A DNA stretch of 64,000 nt, taken from Streptomyces cadmiisoli (GTDB lineage Bacteria > Actinomycetota > Actinomycetes > Streptomycetales > Streptomycetaceae). Positions within the stretch are counted from its first letter, which is position 1; the number at the start of each line of letters is the position of its first letter. A program made the translations under genes and the position numbers. The notes under the pieces are model-generated. The model searched no databases. It saw only the letters and a program-made list of their open reading frames with translations, and was not told where the DNA came from. The stretch is from positions 1-64,000 of the forward strand of contig NZ_CP030074.1 in assembly GCF_003261055.1 (NCBI RefSeq). The letters are read 5' to 3'. This document shows, piece by piece, positions 46,135 to 55,169 of the stretch.

Positions 46135-47949
46135 ATGAACGATCTCAAGGCTGAACACCTGACGCCCTCGGTACCGGAACTGCTCGACCGTGCGCGGGCG
46201 CTCGCTCTGATCGACGGGATCCACGAGCCGGACACCTGGGAGTACGGTGGCTACAGGCTGGAACGCTGGGACGGACACGAGTCCTGTCTGACTCTCTCGG
46301 CCGGGCATGTGGAGTGCCGTCTCGTCGACGTGCACTTTTCCGACGCCGGATGCCTCGTCCTCGGCTACGACGTGGATGAGCAGTCGCTGGGCGAGGACGA
46401 ACTCCAGGACGCCCTGACCGCGCATCTGCCGACCGCCCTGCGCGGTTGCTATCGCAGCAACTCCGCTCACTCCTGGCTCCGCGAGAAGGATGGCACCTAT
46501 GCAGCGCTGGTGTTCGCCATGTGGCGTACACCAGCCGACAAGACATGGCGGCGGGTGAGCTTCGTGGACGGTTACGGCGCCATGACGGATGAAGCCCGCA
46601 TGGACGACGCTGAGGCGGCCCGGCTGGAGCCCGAAGTCTTCGAGCTGCTGTCGGACCTGATCAGCCCGCGTCCGGAACAGCTCGTGCTGGGAACGGAGTA
46701 CGTGCGCGGGGCTTCTCTGGCAGAAGTCACGTGGCCCCGGACCGGTCTGACCCGGTCCGAGGCAATCGGCCATGTGATCGCGTTGCGGCCCCTCACCGAG
46801 CGGGTCGTCCGGACGCTGAGCCCGCACATCAGTCTTGACGACGCTACTGCTCTCGCCGCCCGCCTGGACTACCCACAGGACGGTTCGCGGGCCCAGGAGT
46901 CGGTTCCCGGGGCGGGCACAGCGGTCATGGCCGGAGTCTGGGCCCAGGGGCTGCCGATGGCGCCGTGGGTGGCATTCGCGCTGGACGCGTCGCAGGACGG
47001 TGGGCACCGAATCTCCGCCCGGCACTCCGGCACGGTGTGGGACGTCGTCGGAGAGGGGGCCGACGCCCGTGTGATTCACGCCGAACCCCGGCCGGGCGAC
47101 AGCCAGCGGTTCATCGTTCAGCGCGTGTCCCCCCAAGGAACGTACACGGAGACCGACACGTGGGAGCGGTACGGCCGGTACCGCATCCTGTCCGCCGGCT
47201 CCCGGCTCGCAGTGGAGGCCCCGGCCGAGGGAAGCCCCCTCTTCCTGGCCCCTCCACACGGCGGCGCCAGCCAGCACTTCCAGGCCGACTACGTGTTCCT
47301 CGGCGATGCAGAACTCCCCAACCGTCACTACTACCGTCTGGTGACACCGTCGGGAATCGTCGGCACCCACCTCGGACCCGACTGGGCCGAAGCCCACCAC
47401 GAACAACTCCCGTCACCCGCCGCCGAAATGGTCGAGCCGTACGGGGGCGGAAAAGGGATTCGGTTCAGGATCCGCAACGTGAAGATCGATGGCCAGGGCA
47501 ACGTGGTACGCGTCCGCGGAGGCGGGACGCACGAGGTCAGTTTCGATCTGCTCCATGACTGCTCCGAGTGCGGCGGCGCCATCAACCAGGTGATCGTCGG
47601 GTTGGCCGGCGAGGATCGCGCCCAGGCGTCGGTCTGGAACGGTAAGCAGCGCAGCGGGGGCTCGCTGCGGGTGGTCAATCGGGGCACGGCTGTCGAAGCG
47701 ATGGCGGAGGAGAACCCGGGTCCGGCCGAGTGGGTGAACGTGGCGTGCGACATCGTCGTTCCCGACGAGCCCGGCACCTATTCGGTCCGAGCGCGCTACG
47801 CGCAGGCGTGGCAGGGGCGGTTGATGACTGTCGAAGGACGTGCCATTCCCCAGCCGGAATACCAGGACGTGCTGGGCTGGTGGAAGGTCGACCGTCCTGA
47901 TGGGCCCGGCCCGGAGTCGGCCATAGGCACCATCGTCGTCGAGCCTTGA
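46135..47949 (+). CDS. Large protein with beta-trefoil-like region, unknown
   Basis: 604 aa. N-terminal part (about 1-170) unrecognised, with YEYGGYRLERWDGHESCLTL and a Cys-containing stretch. From about 285 to 410 there are lectin-like repeats: SGTVWDVVGEGADARVIHAE, GDSQRFIVQRV, GSRLAVEAPAEGSPLFLAPP and ASQHFQADYVF, as in ricin-type beta trefoils. A third region (about 435-600) is beta-rich (VSFDLLHDCSECGGAINQVI .. YSVRARYAQAWQGRLMTVEG). No signal peptide was found. No family assigned. Confidence 0.6.
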   Translation: MNDLKAEHLTPSVPELLDRARALALIDGIHEPDTWEYGGYRLERWDGHESCLTLSAGHVECRLVDVHFSDAGCLVLGYDVDEQSLGEDELQDALTAHLPTALRGCYRSNSAHSWLREKDGTYAALVFAMWRTPADKTWRRVSFVDGYGAMTDEARMDDAEAARLEPEVFELLSDLISPRPEQLVLGTEYVRGASLAEVTWPRTGLTRSEAIGHVIALRPLTERVVRTLSPHISLDDATALAARLDYPQDGSRAQESVPGAGTAVMAGVWAQGLPMAPWVAFALDASQDGGHRISARHSGTVWDVVGEGADARVIHAEPRPGDSQRFIVQRVSPQGTYTETDTWERYGRYRILSAGSRLAVEAPAEGSPLFLAPPHGGASQHFQADYVFLGDAELPNRHYYRLVTPSGIVGTHLGPDWAEAHHEQLPSPAAEMVEPYGGGKGIRFRIRNVKIDGQGNVVRVRGGGTHEVSFDLLHDCSECGGAINQVIVGLAGEDRAQASVWNGKQRSGGSLRVVNRGTAVEAMAEENPGPAEWVNVACDIVVPDEPGTYSVRARYAQAWQGRLMTVEGRAIPQPEYQDVLGWWKVDRPDGPGPESAIGTIVVEP

Positions 47950-47991
47950 GGCGTCCGGCCCGTCGTGCGTTCCCCGGCTCGGGGACCGCTG

Positions 47992-48240
47992 TCACGTGGT
48001 GGTGCCGGGGAGTCGAACGCTGACCACGAGGCCACCATCGGGGCGGGCTGTGGCGGAGGCGGTGCCGCCGTGTGCGCGGGTGATGGAGCGGACAAGGGTG
48101 AGGCCGCGGCCGTGGCGGCGCCTCGACCAGGACTCGGCCGCCGGGATCATCGCGGGGTTCCCCGAACTCGCGCACGGCGACGGCGAGTTCGTGATCGGCG
48201 CGACTCGCTCCCGTACATCGCGGTCGGGTGCGACGAGGTA
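47992..48240 (-). pseudogene. Histidine-kinase-type ATPase fragment
   Basis: GRGLTLVRSITRAHGGTASA followed by TARPDGGLVVSVRLPG is the G2-box end of a HATPase_c domain. A frame break near 48110 leaves an upstream piece HELAVAVREFGEPRDDPGG in another frame. Only the tail of the kinase remains. Confidence 0.55.
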
Positions 48241-48508
48241 CTGCACCTCAAACGCGGCAGACTCACGCCACGGTAGGCGCCGGCGGCGGCCAGGCGCTGG
48301 GGAGCCTGGCCGCGTCCCCGATCCACGGGCTGGCGCCTCAGAGGCATGCGTGCCAAGGCCGTGAACGGATCCGTCAGCCAGCGGAAGGGCTCGGAGAACC
48401 CGGTCGGCATGCCTCCGTGGGCCGGACCTGGGCCGCCGAACGCCACCGCGTCCGCCTTGAACCCAGAACAGAACCCAGAACAGCCACGCCCGAAAGCGGG
48501 CGAGGTAG

Positions 48509-48763
48509 TCAGAAGCCGCCGGTGAAGACGAGTAGGAAGGAGAGCGGGTAGAGCACGCCGATGGCGCCGGTGGTGAGGCCGATGGCGCACTGGGTCCTGT
48601 TGACCGTGCCGATCAGCCCGAGAATGCCGAAGGTGATCGCAAGGCTGCCGGCCAGGATGCCGAAGAAGCCGAGGAAGAACGCGGCGATCAGCGCGACGAC
48701 GCCGAAGCCAAGTGAGAGGGGCCCATAGAGGGTTGCGGGGCTTTCGGTGGTTCCGGTTGCCAT
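48509..48763 (-). CDS. DUF4190-type small membrane protein
   Basis: 84 aa with two hydrophobic segments (LSLGFGVVALIAAFFLGFFG, IGLTTGAIGVLYPLSFLLVF) flanking NRTQCAIG. Matches the short DUF4190-like proteins of actinomycetes. Function unknown. Confidence 0.65.
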   Translation of the reverse strand: MATGTTESPATLYGPLSLGFGVVALIAAFFLGFFGILAGSLAITFGILGLIGTVNRTQCAIGLTTGAIGVLYPLSFLLVFTGGF

Positions 48764-48891
48764 GTCGCGTCCCTTGTTGTGAGGTGCCGGTCATCCGGAG
48801 TGCGGGAACACAATTCCGCACCCATCCTGGCATTCACCGGCGACCCGTTCGGCGCGGCCCCTGAGCACTTCGCCGTCCGTGGGTGCTGGCC

Positions 48892-49323
48892 TCAGCGGAT
48901 CGTCGCGCCGTACACGTGGTCGACCGGCATGGTCATCAGTACCCGGCGGTCGGAGACCATCACCGACCGGTACTCGTTCCAGTCGGGGTGTTCCCCGGCG
49001 GCCCTGCGGTAGTACTCCACCAGTGCCTCGACCTCGGGACCGTGCGGGTCGGTGCCCGGTCCGACGAGGCGGGCCGTGCCTTCGGCTGTGGCCCACGACC
49101 AGCCGTCGGGGCTGGTGACCTCGAGTGCCGCGCGTGGGTCGCGGCGCAGGTTCACCGTCTTGGCGCGCCCTTCGGTCATCGAGACGTACAGGACGTCGGC
49201 GTCGCGGTCGTAGTAGGGCATGACGGGGGAGAGCTGGGGGCGGCCGTCCGCCTTGATGGTTGCGAGGACGCCGAGGCGGCTCTCGGCGAGCAGTGCGCGT
49301 GGGTCGAAGGGTGTGGCGGTCAC
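48892..49323 (-). CDS. PPOX-class F420-dependent protein
   Basis: 143 aa. The split-barrel pattern LLAESRLGVLATIKADGRPQ, DVLYVSMTEGRAKTVNLRRD and PRAALEV.. WATAEGTARL, as in F420/FMN-binding PPOX-fold proteins. GTG at 49323 gives the usual family length. Probably a small oxidoreductase or flavin/F420-binding protein. Confidence 0.75.
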   Translation of the reverse strand: MTATPFDPRALLAESRLGVLATIKADGRPQLSPVMPYYDRDADVLYVSMTEGRAKTVNLRRDPRAALEVTSPDGWSWATAEGTARLVGPGTDPHGPEVEALVEYYRRAAGEHPDWNEYRSVMVSDRRVLMTMPVDHVYGATIR

Positions 49324-49999
49324 GGTCGTCCCCCTGAGGGCTCGCGGAACTGCTGGTTGGTGCAGCGTAACCGTCACTGCCGTCGCCGTGTTCACGGCGC
49401 GGTCGGCGAGGCGGCGTATCGCGGCGGGGAATGTGGGTCCGAGGGCTGGCCTCATTCGTCCACGTCCTATTGTGGTCACCCCATCAGGCCTTCCGCCGCC
49501 CTGAGTTGCGGCAACACTTGTCGTCGTGACACGGCGACAGTGCAGGAGTCGGGGAGTACGTGGTAGATCCCGCGGCTCTGTCGGCAAGAGGCCCACACGA
49601 ATGGATGCTGGTACTCGCCAGAAGACCGCACTGTCATGCCTTCCAACTTGCTGAGACGGAAGCGGGATCCCTCATCTCGGGTTCCTGCGTGAGGGACGCG
49701 TCTCGTCCACCTGGCTGAACCAGTACGCCATCGACAGCTGCCACAGGAACACACTTCACAGGCATGTACTGGTGCCGGGCGGCCATTTGGCCTCGGGATC
49801 GCTGAGCAATGCGACAACGGCACACCGGCTCAGTGCTCTGCCCTGAGCGCTGACATTCGCCCCGGGGACTGTGCTTGCCGGACCACGAATCTTTGGATGC
49901 TCCCGAGCATCGCCTCACCGAAGGCTCACTCAGGTCCGTTCCCCACGGCTATGACGCGTCCTCCTCCGGCCTCCAATAATTTGACCGTAAGGAACACAC
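49324..49999. other. Intergenic stretch
   Basis: About 680 bases. No gene of good codon use seen; presumably carries promoters for both flanking genes. Confidence 0.35.
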
Positions 50000-50941
50000 G
50001 TGACGCCCCATACGTCCACACCGTTCGCGCGATCTCGTCGAATTGTCGTCGCAGCCACCGTCGGCGGGGCACTCCTCCTGACGGGGTGCTCCGACAAGAG
50101 CGACGAGGCAGCCGACAGCGTCGGCGTGGAGCCCGCCGACTCCAGCCTCGCCTCAGAAACCGAAGCCGCCAAGGCGAAGGCATCGCCGACATCATCGGCA
50201 TCGGCCACCAGATCCCCCTCCGCTTCGGCATCCCCCTCAGCCGCCGGCACCGCGTCCTCGAGCGCCGATCAGAGCCGCTCCGGTGACGGGAGCAGCACCA
50301 GGCAGGGCAGTGGTTCCACCGCCGCGGACGCCGGGAGCGAGAGCGGTCCGAACTTTCCCGTTCCCGTGCAGGTCGGCAACGCCACACAGGTGATAACGGT
50401 CAAGGCCAGCGGTTCCTATGCCACCGTGACGGCGTGGGCCAAGGGATCCTCCGGGTGGAAGGCGCAATTCAGCACCACGGCAGGCCGGGTCGGTTCGAAC
50501 GGCGTGACCGCCGGGGCGACCCGGCAGCAGGGCACATATACGACGCCGTCCGGCACGTACACGATCACGGAGGGCTTCGGTGTCGAGTCGAGCGGTACCG
50601 CCATGCCGTACCGCAAAGTCGTGAGCACCGACTGGTGGGTTCAGGACCCTGAGTCGAAGTTCTACAACTCCATGCACAGCGAAGAGGGTGCCGACTTCCC
50701 GCTGACGGAGGCGGGCGAACGTGGCAGTGAACGTCTGATCAACTATCCGACTCAGTACGCGAAGGCGCTTGTCGTCAATTTCAACCGCTGGCCTGCCGTA
50801 CCCGGGCGCGGCGCGGGAATCTTTCTCCACGTCAATGGCAGCGGGGCGACCGCCGGGTGCGTTTCTGTGCCCAAGGCCACCATGGACCAGTTCATGAACT
50901 GGATCTCGCCGTCCGCCCATCCGAGAATAGCCATTGGCTGA
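50000..50941 (+). CDS. L,D-transpeptidase-family lipoprotein
   Basis: 313 aa, GTG start. Lipobox LLTGCSDK near residue 30; a Ser/Ala/Asp-rich disordered spacer (about 35-125) suits spanning the cell wall. C-terminal YkuD-like domain with VYTTPSG-type sequence GTYTTPSGTYTITEGFG and the catalytic motif HVNGSGATAGCVSV (His277, Cys287). Expected to form 3-3 cross-links or modify peptidoglycan. Confidence 0.8.
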   Translation: MTPHTSTPFARSRRIVVAATVGGALLLTGCSDKSDEAADSVGVEPADSSLASETEAAKAKASPTSSASATRSPSASASPSAAGTASSSADQSRSGDGSSTRQGSGSTAADAGSESGPNFPVPVQVGNATQVITVKASGSYATVTAWAKGSSGWKAQFSTTAGRVGSNGVTAGATRQQGTYTTPSGTYTITEGFGVESSGTAMPYRKVVSTDWWVQDPESKFYNSMHSEEGADFPLTEAGERGSERLINYPTQYAKALVVNFNRWPAVPGRGAGIFLHVNGSGATAGCVSVPKATMDQFMNWISPSAHPRIAIG

Positions 50942-51000
50942 CCGTACGCCGTAAGGGTCGTAGGGGTGGCGTCGTCGAACTCGGCGACTCCCTGCGCTGG

Positions 51001-51036
51001 AGCCCTCCGGGGGTGTGTATGTCCCCCCGGGGGGCT
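51001..51036 (+). terminator. Hairpin after the transpeptidase gene
   Basis: Arms agccctccggggg and ccccccggggggct, with one G-T pair, about 60 bases past the stop. Confidence 0.5.
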
Positions 51037-51656
51037 TCGGCGTTTTACGGGCAAGCGCCACAGATGGGCGCCAACTCGACCCGGTGCCCGCTGCGCACCG
51101 GGTGCCTGTGCTGGCCGTACTGGGCCAGGGACCATTGAGGCCACCCGGATGTGCTGTCCCAAGCCCTGAACTGAGCAAAAATGGTGGAGCGCCGGCTGAG
51201 CTTCTGGCGGATTGGCGGATTGCAGGGGCTTGGGCTCAGCCGGCGTCACCATGACGCGCCACCTCGCCGATGCCGGCGTTGCCGGGGCGGCGCGCCCCTT
51301 CTCCCGCACTGTCGGCCGGAGTTGTTCGCCGCGCGGTCCGGATGTTCCCGGGCGTTCCGATGAAGCGGGCCGAAGGAGACAGGCGTCACACACACCCCGC
51401 TTCTTGTCACACCCGGCCGTGCCGCCGTGGTCAATGATCCGTGTGGCCGATCGGTGCTGTTCATGATCATTTAGTCGACGCGTCAGGACTCGACCGGTCG
51501 TGTCTGATGAATGCCTGCCGGCGAGCGGGAAGATCGGAGCGGATGGTGCCGGGCTGCGATGCCTTCGACACTCATGACGAGGGCGGGTCGGATCGTACGG
51601 GTGACAGGGGCCGGGAGGCCGACGGCGCGGGGGGTGCGACCGGCCGGCGCGGAAGG
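51037..51656. other. Intergenic stretch
   Basis: No supported gene. It contains the region upstream of the SALP gene. Confidence 0.35.
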
Positions 51657-52058
51657 GTGACGAGCCGGACGATGGTGTGCCTGGTCGGGGAGGACGGGTA
51701 TCTGCGTGTCGGAACGAGGTTCCGGTACGACAGCGCTGACCCGTACGCGGTGTCCGTGGTGTTCAACGTGGACACCGCCACGCCCAACAAGTGGGAATTC
51801 GCCCGCGAACTGCTGGCGGCCGGCCGGCAGGAGCTCAGCGGTACGGGCGACGTCCAGATCTGGCCCTCCGAGATCCTCGGCTCCACGGTGGTCTTCATCT
51901 CGGTGCGGTCCGGAACGGAGGTGGAGGTCGTCGCGGCTTGCGCGACGGTGATCGACACGTTCCTCGAACGCACCCATCAACTCGTGCCGCCAGGGGAAGA
52001 GAAGCAGCACCTGGACATCGAGGACATCGTCTGCCGACTGCTGGACCAGTCAGCGTGA
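51657..52058 (+). CDS. SsgA-like (SALP) sporulation/cell-division regulator
   Basis: 133 aa. LRVGTRFRYDSADPYAVSVV, WEFARELLAAGRQELSGTGD followed by VQIWPSEI, and DTFLERTHQLVPPGEE are the SALP family pattern. These proteins guide septum placement and peptidoglycan processing during Streptomyces sporulation. The GTG at 51657 gives normal family length; the open frame extends upstream to 51441 without family similarity. Confidence 0.8.
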   Translation: MTSRTMVCLVGEDGYLRVGTRFRYDSADPYAVSVVFNVDTATPNKWEFARELLAAGRQELSGTGDVQIWPSEILGSTVVFISVRSGTEVEVVAACATVIDTFLERTHQLVPPGEEKQHLDIEDIVCRLLDQSA

Positions 52059-52177
52059 CCGGGCGGACGCGCTTCACCTGACCCGTGGTGACCTTGTGAC
52101 CGACGTGCGTGTCACGGACGCGACCCGGTTGCGGCCGTACTCCGGTACCTGGGCCGGCCCGTGAGATCCTCTCCGCC

Positions 52178-52758
52178 ATGTCGGAGTGCGAGCGCAGCCG
52201 GCGGGCGACAGCGAGCGTCGAGGTCCACGTTCGCGGCTTCTTCGCCGGCCATGAAATCACGGTCGGCGACTACGACCTGGGGCTTGGACGAAGGGAAGCG
52301 GTCCCGCACTTGAGGATCCTCACCGTCAGCCCAGGACCGCGCGCCGACAGCTGGGCCTACATCACCGCCGGCTGCTGGGCCACGGCCGAGAGGGACGGCC
52401 ACGGTCTGGAATTCATCCTCACCGGGCCCGTCCGCGACCGGCGTTTCGCCGATCTCCTGGCCATGACCGCCTACTACCACGCCTCTCACCACGTCGACCT
52501 CGAGCACAGTCTGCCCATCGGGGAGCCGTGGCTGCCCGGGTCCCGCTGCGACCACCTGCTGATCAGCCTTCCCTACCTGCACGGCCCGAGCTGGAGCGCT
52601 GCCCGCTGCCGGACGGTCATGCCCGCATCCTGTGGGCTCTGCCGGTCACCGCGGCCGAGATGGCGTACCGCCGCGAGCACGGCCACGAAGCCCTTGAGCG
52701 GCTCTTCGACGAGCACGCCATGACTCCGACCGATCCGAGACGACCATCCGTCGTCTGA
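52178..52758 (+). pseudogene. SUFU (suppressor of fused)-domain protein, frameshifted
   Basis: Intact to LLISLPYLHGP, then one base is missing near 52587; the next frame continues ELERCPLPDGHARILWALPV and AEMAYRREHGHEALERLFDE, ending RRPSVV-stop at 52758. Bacterial SUFU proteins are often immunity-like. With one base added the gene would be full length (about 193 aa). Confidence 0.65.
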
Positions 52759-52967
52759 ACGGATCCGTGGTGTGCCGGGCCGGAGCTGAGGGCTGCGGCT
52801 GGCAAGCGCTGCGCGCCGTCGGTGGGCCAACGGCGCTCCGGTGAGCCGGTGTTCGGCAGTCGGTGGCGGATCGTGTCATCGGGATGCGCGGTGGACGGAG
52901 TTACAAGGGGTGGAGAGGCGCCCTCCACCCCGATTGCTCGCAACGATCCGCAAGGAGTCCTGCATCC

Positions 52968-53540
52968 ATGACTCGGATGACGACAACGAAGAAGTGCGTG
53001 GCCGCCGTGGTGGTCGCAGCCGCGCTGGCGGCAGTGCCGGCGGCGGCTCAGGCCGTCGCGCCGGAGCGGGCGCCGGCCGCCGCCGAGGCTCAGAGCCGGT
53101 CCGCCGAGGCGGCCGGACGTGTCGCGGGGTCGGTGCGGGTGGTGGCGCCGGATGAGCGTGTCCAGGCCGGGGCAGGCGTCGAGCTGTGGCTGACCGAGGA
53201 GGGCAAGCACTGGTCGACCCCGGAGATGGACTACCAGTTCCGCAGCGTGGTCGACGGCAACATCGACCTGAGCAGGCCCAGCATCGGCCTGATGACGGAG
53301 GTCCTGGGCGACCGCTACTTCCTCTCCGGCATCTACGTGACCAAGAACACCGCCGTCCGGGTCGTCGTCGACACCAGCGACGGCAAGGTCACCGGCTCCG
53401 TGATCCGGCTGGCCGGCAAGCCCGGCTGGGGTGTCTGGTACACCGATGTCCCCCTCCACGACGACCTGGCCGTCAACAGCGTCACCCTCTACGACCAGCA
53501 CGGGAAGAAGATCGCCTCCCTCACCCCCTCCCGCCCGTAG
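52968..53540 (+). CDS. Secreted paralogue of the adjacent anti-sigma-like protein's outer domain
   Basis: 190 aa. Sec signal (KCVAAVVVAAALAAVPAAAQ AVA), then about 120 residues that match the C-terminal domain of the gene at 54205: VRVVAPDERVQAGAGVELWL, KHWSTPEMDYQFRSV, GDRYFLSGIY and LYDQHGKKIASLTP. RBS aaggag at 52952. It may be a soluble ligand, decoy or effector for the sigma system; sequence alone cannot tell. Confidence 0.7.
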   Translation: MTRMTTTKKCVAAVVVAAALAAVPAAAQAVAPERAPAAAEAQSRSAEAAGRVAGSVRVVAPDERVQAGAGVELWLTEEGKHWSTPEMDYQFRSVVDGNIDLSRPSIGLMTEVLGDRYFLSGIYVTKNTAVRVVVDTSDGKVTGSVIRLAGKPGWGVWYTDVPLHDDLAVNSVTLYDQHGKKIASLTPSRP

Positions 53541-53581
53541 GCGCCCTGGGCCCTGATGGCCTTTCAGAGGTGACCTCCTAG

Positions 53582-53609
53582 GCGAGGGCCGGACCCGTCC
53601 GGCCCTCGC
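53582..53609 (+). terminator. Hairpin terminator
   Basis: 12-bp arms (gcgagggccgga/tccggccctcgc) with a 4-base loop, 40 bases after the secreted protein gene, so the sigma gene is transcribed separately. Confidence 0.65.
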
Positions 53610-53680
53610 CCTCGCCTCTGCCCCCGGCCCCATTCAGCCGGCGCTCCCCCAACTCCCCCCAACCTCAAGGATCCGTTGTC

Positions 53681-54205
53681 GTGACGCACGAGAGCCACGC
53701 CGACTTCACCGAGTTCGCCACCGTGGCCTGGCCCCGCCTGGTGCGTACGGCTCATATGCTCACCGGCGATTTCCACGAGGCCGAGGACCTCGTCCAGACC
53801 ACGTTGGCCAAGATGTACGCGCGGTGGCGGAAGATCCCGCGTGACGAGGTCAACGCCTACATACGCCGGGCTCTGGTCAACAACAACATCAGCCGGGTGC
53901 GCAAGAAACGTATCGCCCACTTGCTCATGCCGTTCCTGCCCGAGTCGGTGCACCGGTCGCACGGCGGGCACGCCGAGGCCGTCGAGCAGAGCGCCGTACT
54001 CGTCCAGGCCCTCGCGGTGCTGTCCGCCCGCCAGCGTGCCGTGGTGGTGCTGCGCTACTGGGAGGACATGAACGAGCAGGAGATCGCCGAGGTGCTGAAC
54101 TGCTCCGTCGGCACCGTCAAGACGCATGCCCGGCGCGGGCTGGAGGCCCTGCGCACCCATCCCCAACTCTCCCTCCACCCAGCCGACCAGGAAGCGAAGC
54201 GCTGA
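53681..54205 (+). CDS. SigE-type (SigE70-like) ECF sigma factor
   Basis: 174 aa. Sigma-2: FTEFATVAWPRLVRTAHMLT, EAEDLVQTTLAKMYARWRKI; sigma-4: LSARQRAVVVLRYWEDMNEQ and IAEVLNCSVGTVKTHARRGL. Start GTG at 53681. Its TGA overlaps the ATG of the next gene (TGATG), so the two are coupled. Confidence 0.85.
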   Translation: MTHESHADFTEFATVAWPRLVRTAHMLTGDFHEAEDLVQTTLAKMYARWRKIPRDEVNAYIRRALVNNNISRVRKKRIAHLLMPFLPESVHRSHGGHAEAVEQSAVLVQALAVLSARQRAVVVLRYWEDMNEQEIAEVLNCSVGTVKTHARRGLEALRTHPQLSLHPADQEAKR

Positions 54206-54909
54206 TGTCCCGGACTTCTGGGCCCGCCCCTCAGCCTCGGTATGAAGCCGAACGACTGCATGACGCATTCAGCGAGGTGGCCGATGGCCTCACACCTTCT
54301 CCCGTGCCGCTGGCCGCCATCGAACGGGCAGGCCGTGCCAGGCGGCGCCGACGCACGGCGGGGCTGGTGATCGGTTGCGGCCTGCTGCTGGCTCCGCTGG
54401 CCGCCCTCACCGTCCGCGCCGTCCTCCCCGATCACGCGCCTGCGGAGCAGAACAGGGTCGCGGCCCATCCGACGCCGCCGGACAACCCGGCTGTGGACAC
54501 CGTGCGGGTGGTGGCGCCGGGCGAGCGTGTCGAGGCCGGGGCGGGTGTCGAGCTGTGGCTGACGGCTGACGGCAAGCACTGGTCGACACCGGAGATGGAC
54601 CAGCAGTTCCGGAGCGTGGGCGAGAGCGACATCGAGATTCCCCGGCCTCGCGTGGGGCTGCAGGCGGAAATCCTCGGCGACCGCTACTTCCTGTCCGGGG
54701 TGTACACGGGGACCGATGACGCCGGCCGTGTCGTCGTCGACACCAGCGACGGCAAGGTCACCGCTTCCGTGGTCCGGCTGGCCGGTGAGCCCGGCTGGGG
54801 CGTCTGGTACACCGACGTCCGCCTCCACGACGCCCTCGCCGTCAACAGCGTCGCCCTCTACGACCAGCACGGAAAGGAGATCGCCACCATGACCCCCGCC
54901 CAGCCCTGA
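54205..54909 (+). CDS. Membrane protein coupled to sigma factor (probable anti-sigma)
   Basis: 234 aa. Cytoplasmic N-terminus (about 1-50) with LHDAFSEVADGLTPSPVP, one membrane segment (TAGLVIGCGLLLAPLAALTV, about 52-72), and an outer domain of about 130 residues that is the paralogue of the secreted protein at 52968. The layout fits a one-pass sigma-factor regulator. No zinc motif HxxxCxxC is present. Confidence 0.7.
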   Translation: MSRTSGPAPQPRYEAERLHDAFSEVADGLTPSPVPLAAIERAGRARRRRRTAGLVIGCGLLLAPLAALTVRAVLPDHAPAEQNRVAAHPTPPDNPAVDTVRVVAPGERVEAGAGVELWLTADGKHWSTPEMDQQFRSVGESDIEIPRPRVGLQAEILGDRYFLSGVYTGTDDAGRVVVDTSDGKVTASVVRLAGEPGWGVWYTDVRLHDALAVNSVALYDQHGKEIATMTPAQP

Positions 54910-54974
54910 GGACCTCGTGGCGGGCCGGCGGCGAAGCGTCGAGCGCTACGCGTCCCGGTGTCGGCACCGACGTG

Positions 54975-55000
54975 TTGGTTAGTGCATAATCTAATCAATA
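54975..55000. promoter_or_regulatory. AT-rich palindrome
   Basis: TTAG-N8-CTAA (gttagtgcataatctaatc) lies in a GC-rich background, about 190 bases ahead of the next gene. A possible operator. Confidence 0.35.
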
Positions 55001-55169
55001 CCCATGGCGGCTATGGAAAGGTGTGTGACGTCCCGAGGCCGGAGCAAGGGCTTGCGCCGCCGTACGGCGCACCGGCATCCCGTGCCGGCGACCGGGCGTC
55101 GGCGACCCGGCGACCGCGACGGCGACTTCAGGCACCTCTTGACGTACTCGCACCGATCGATCGGACATC

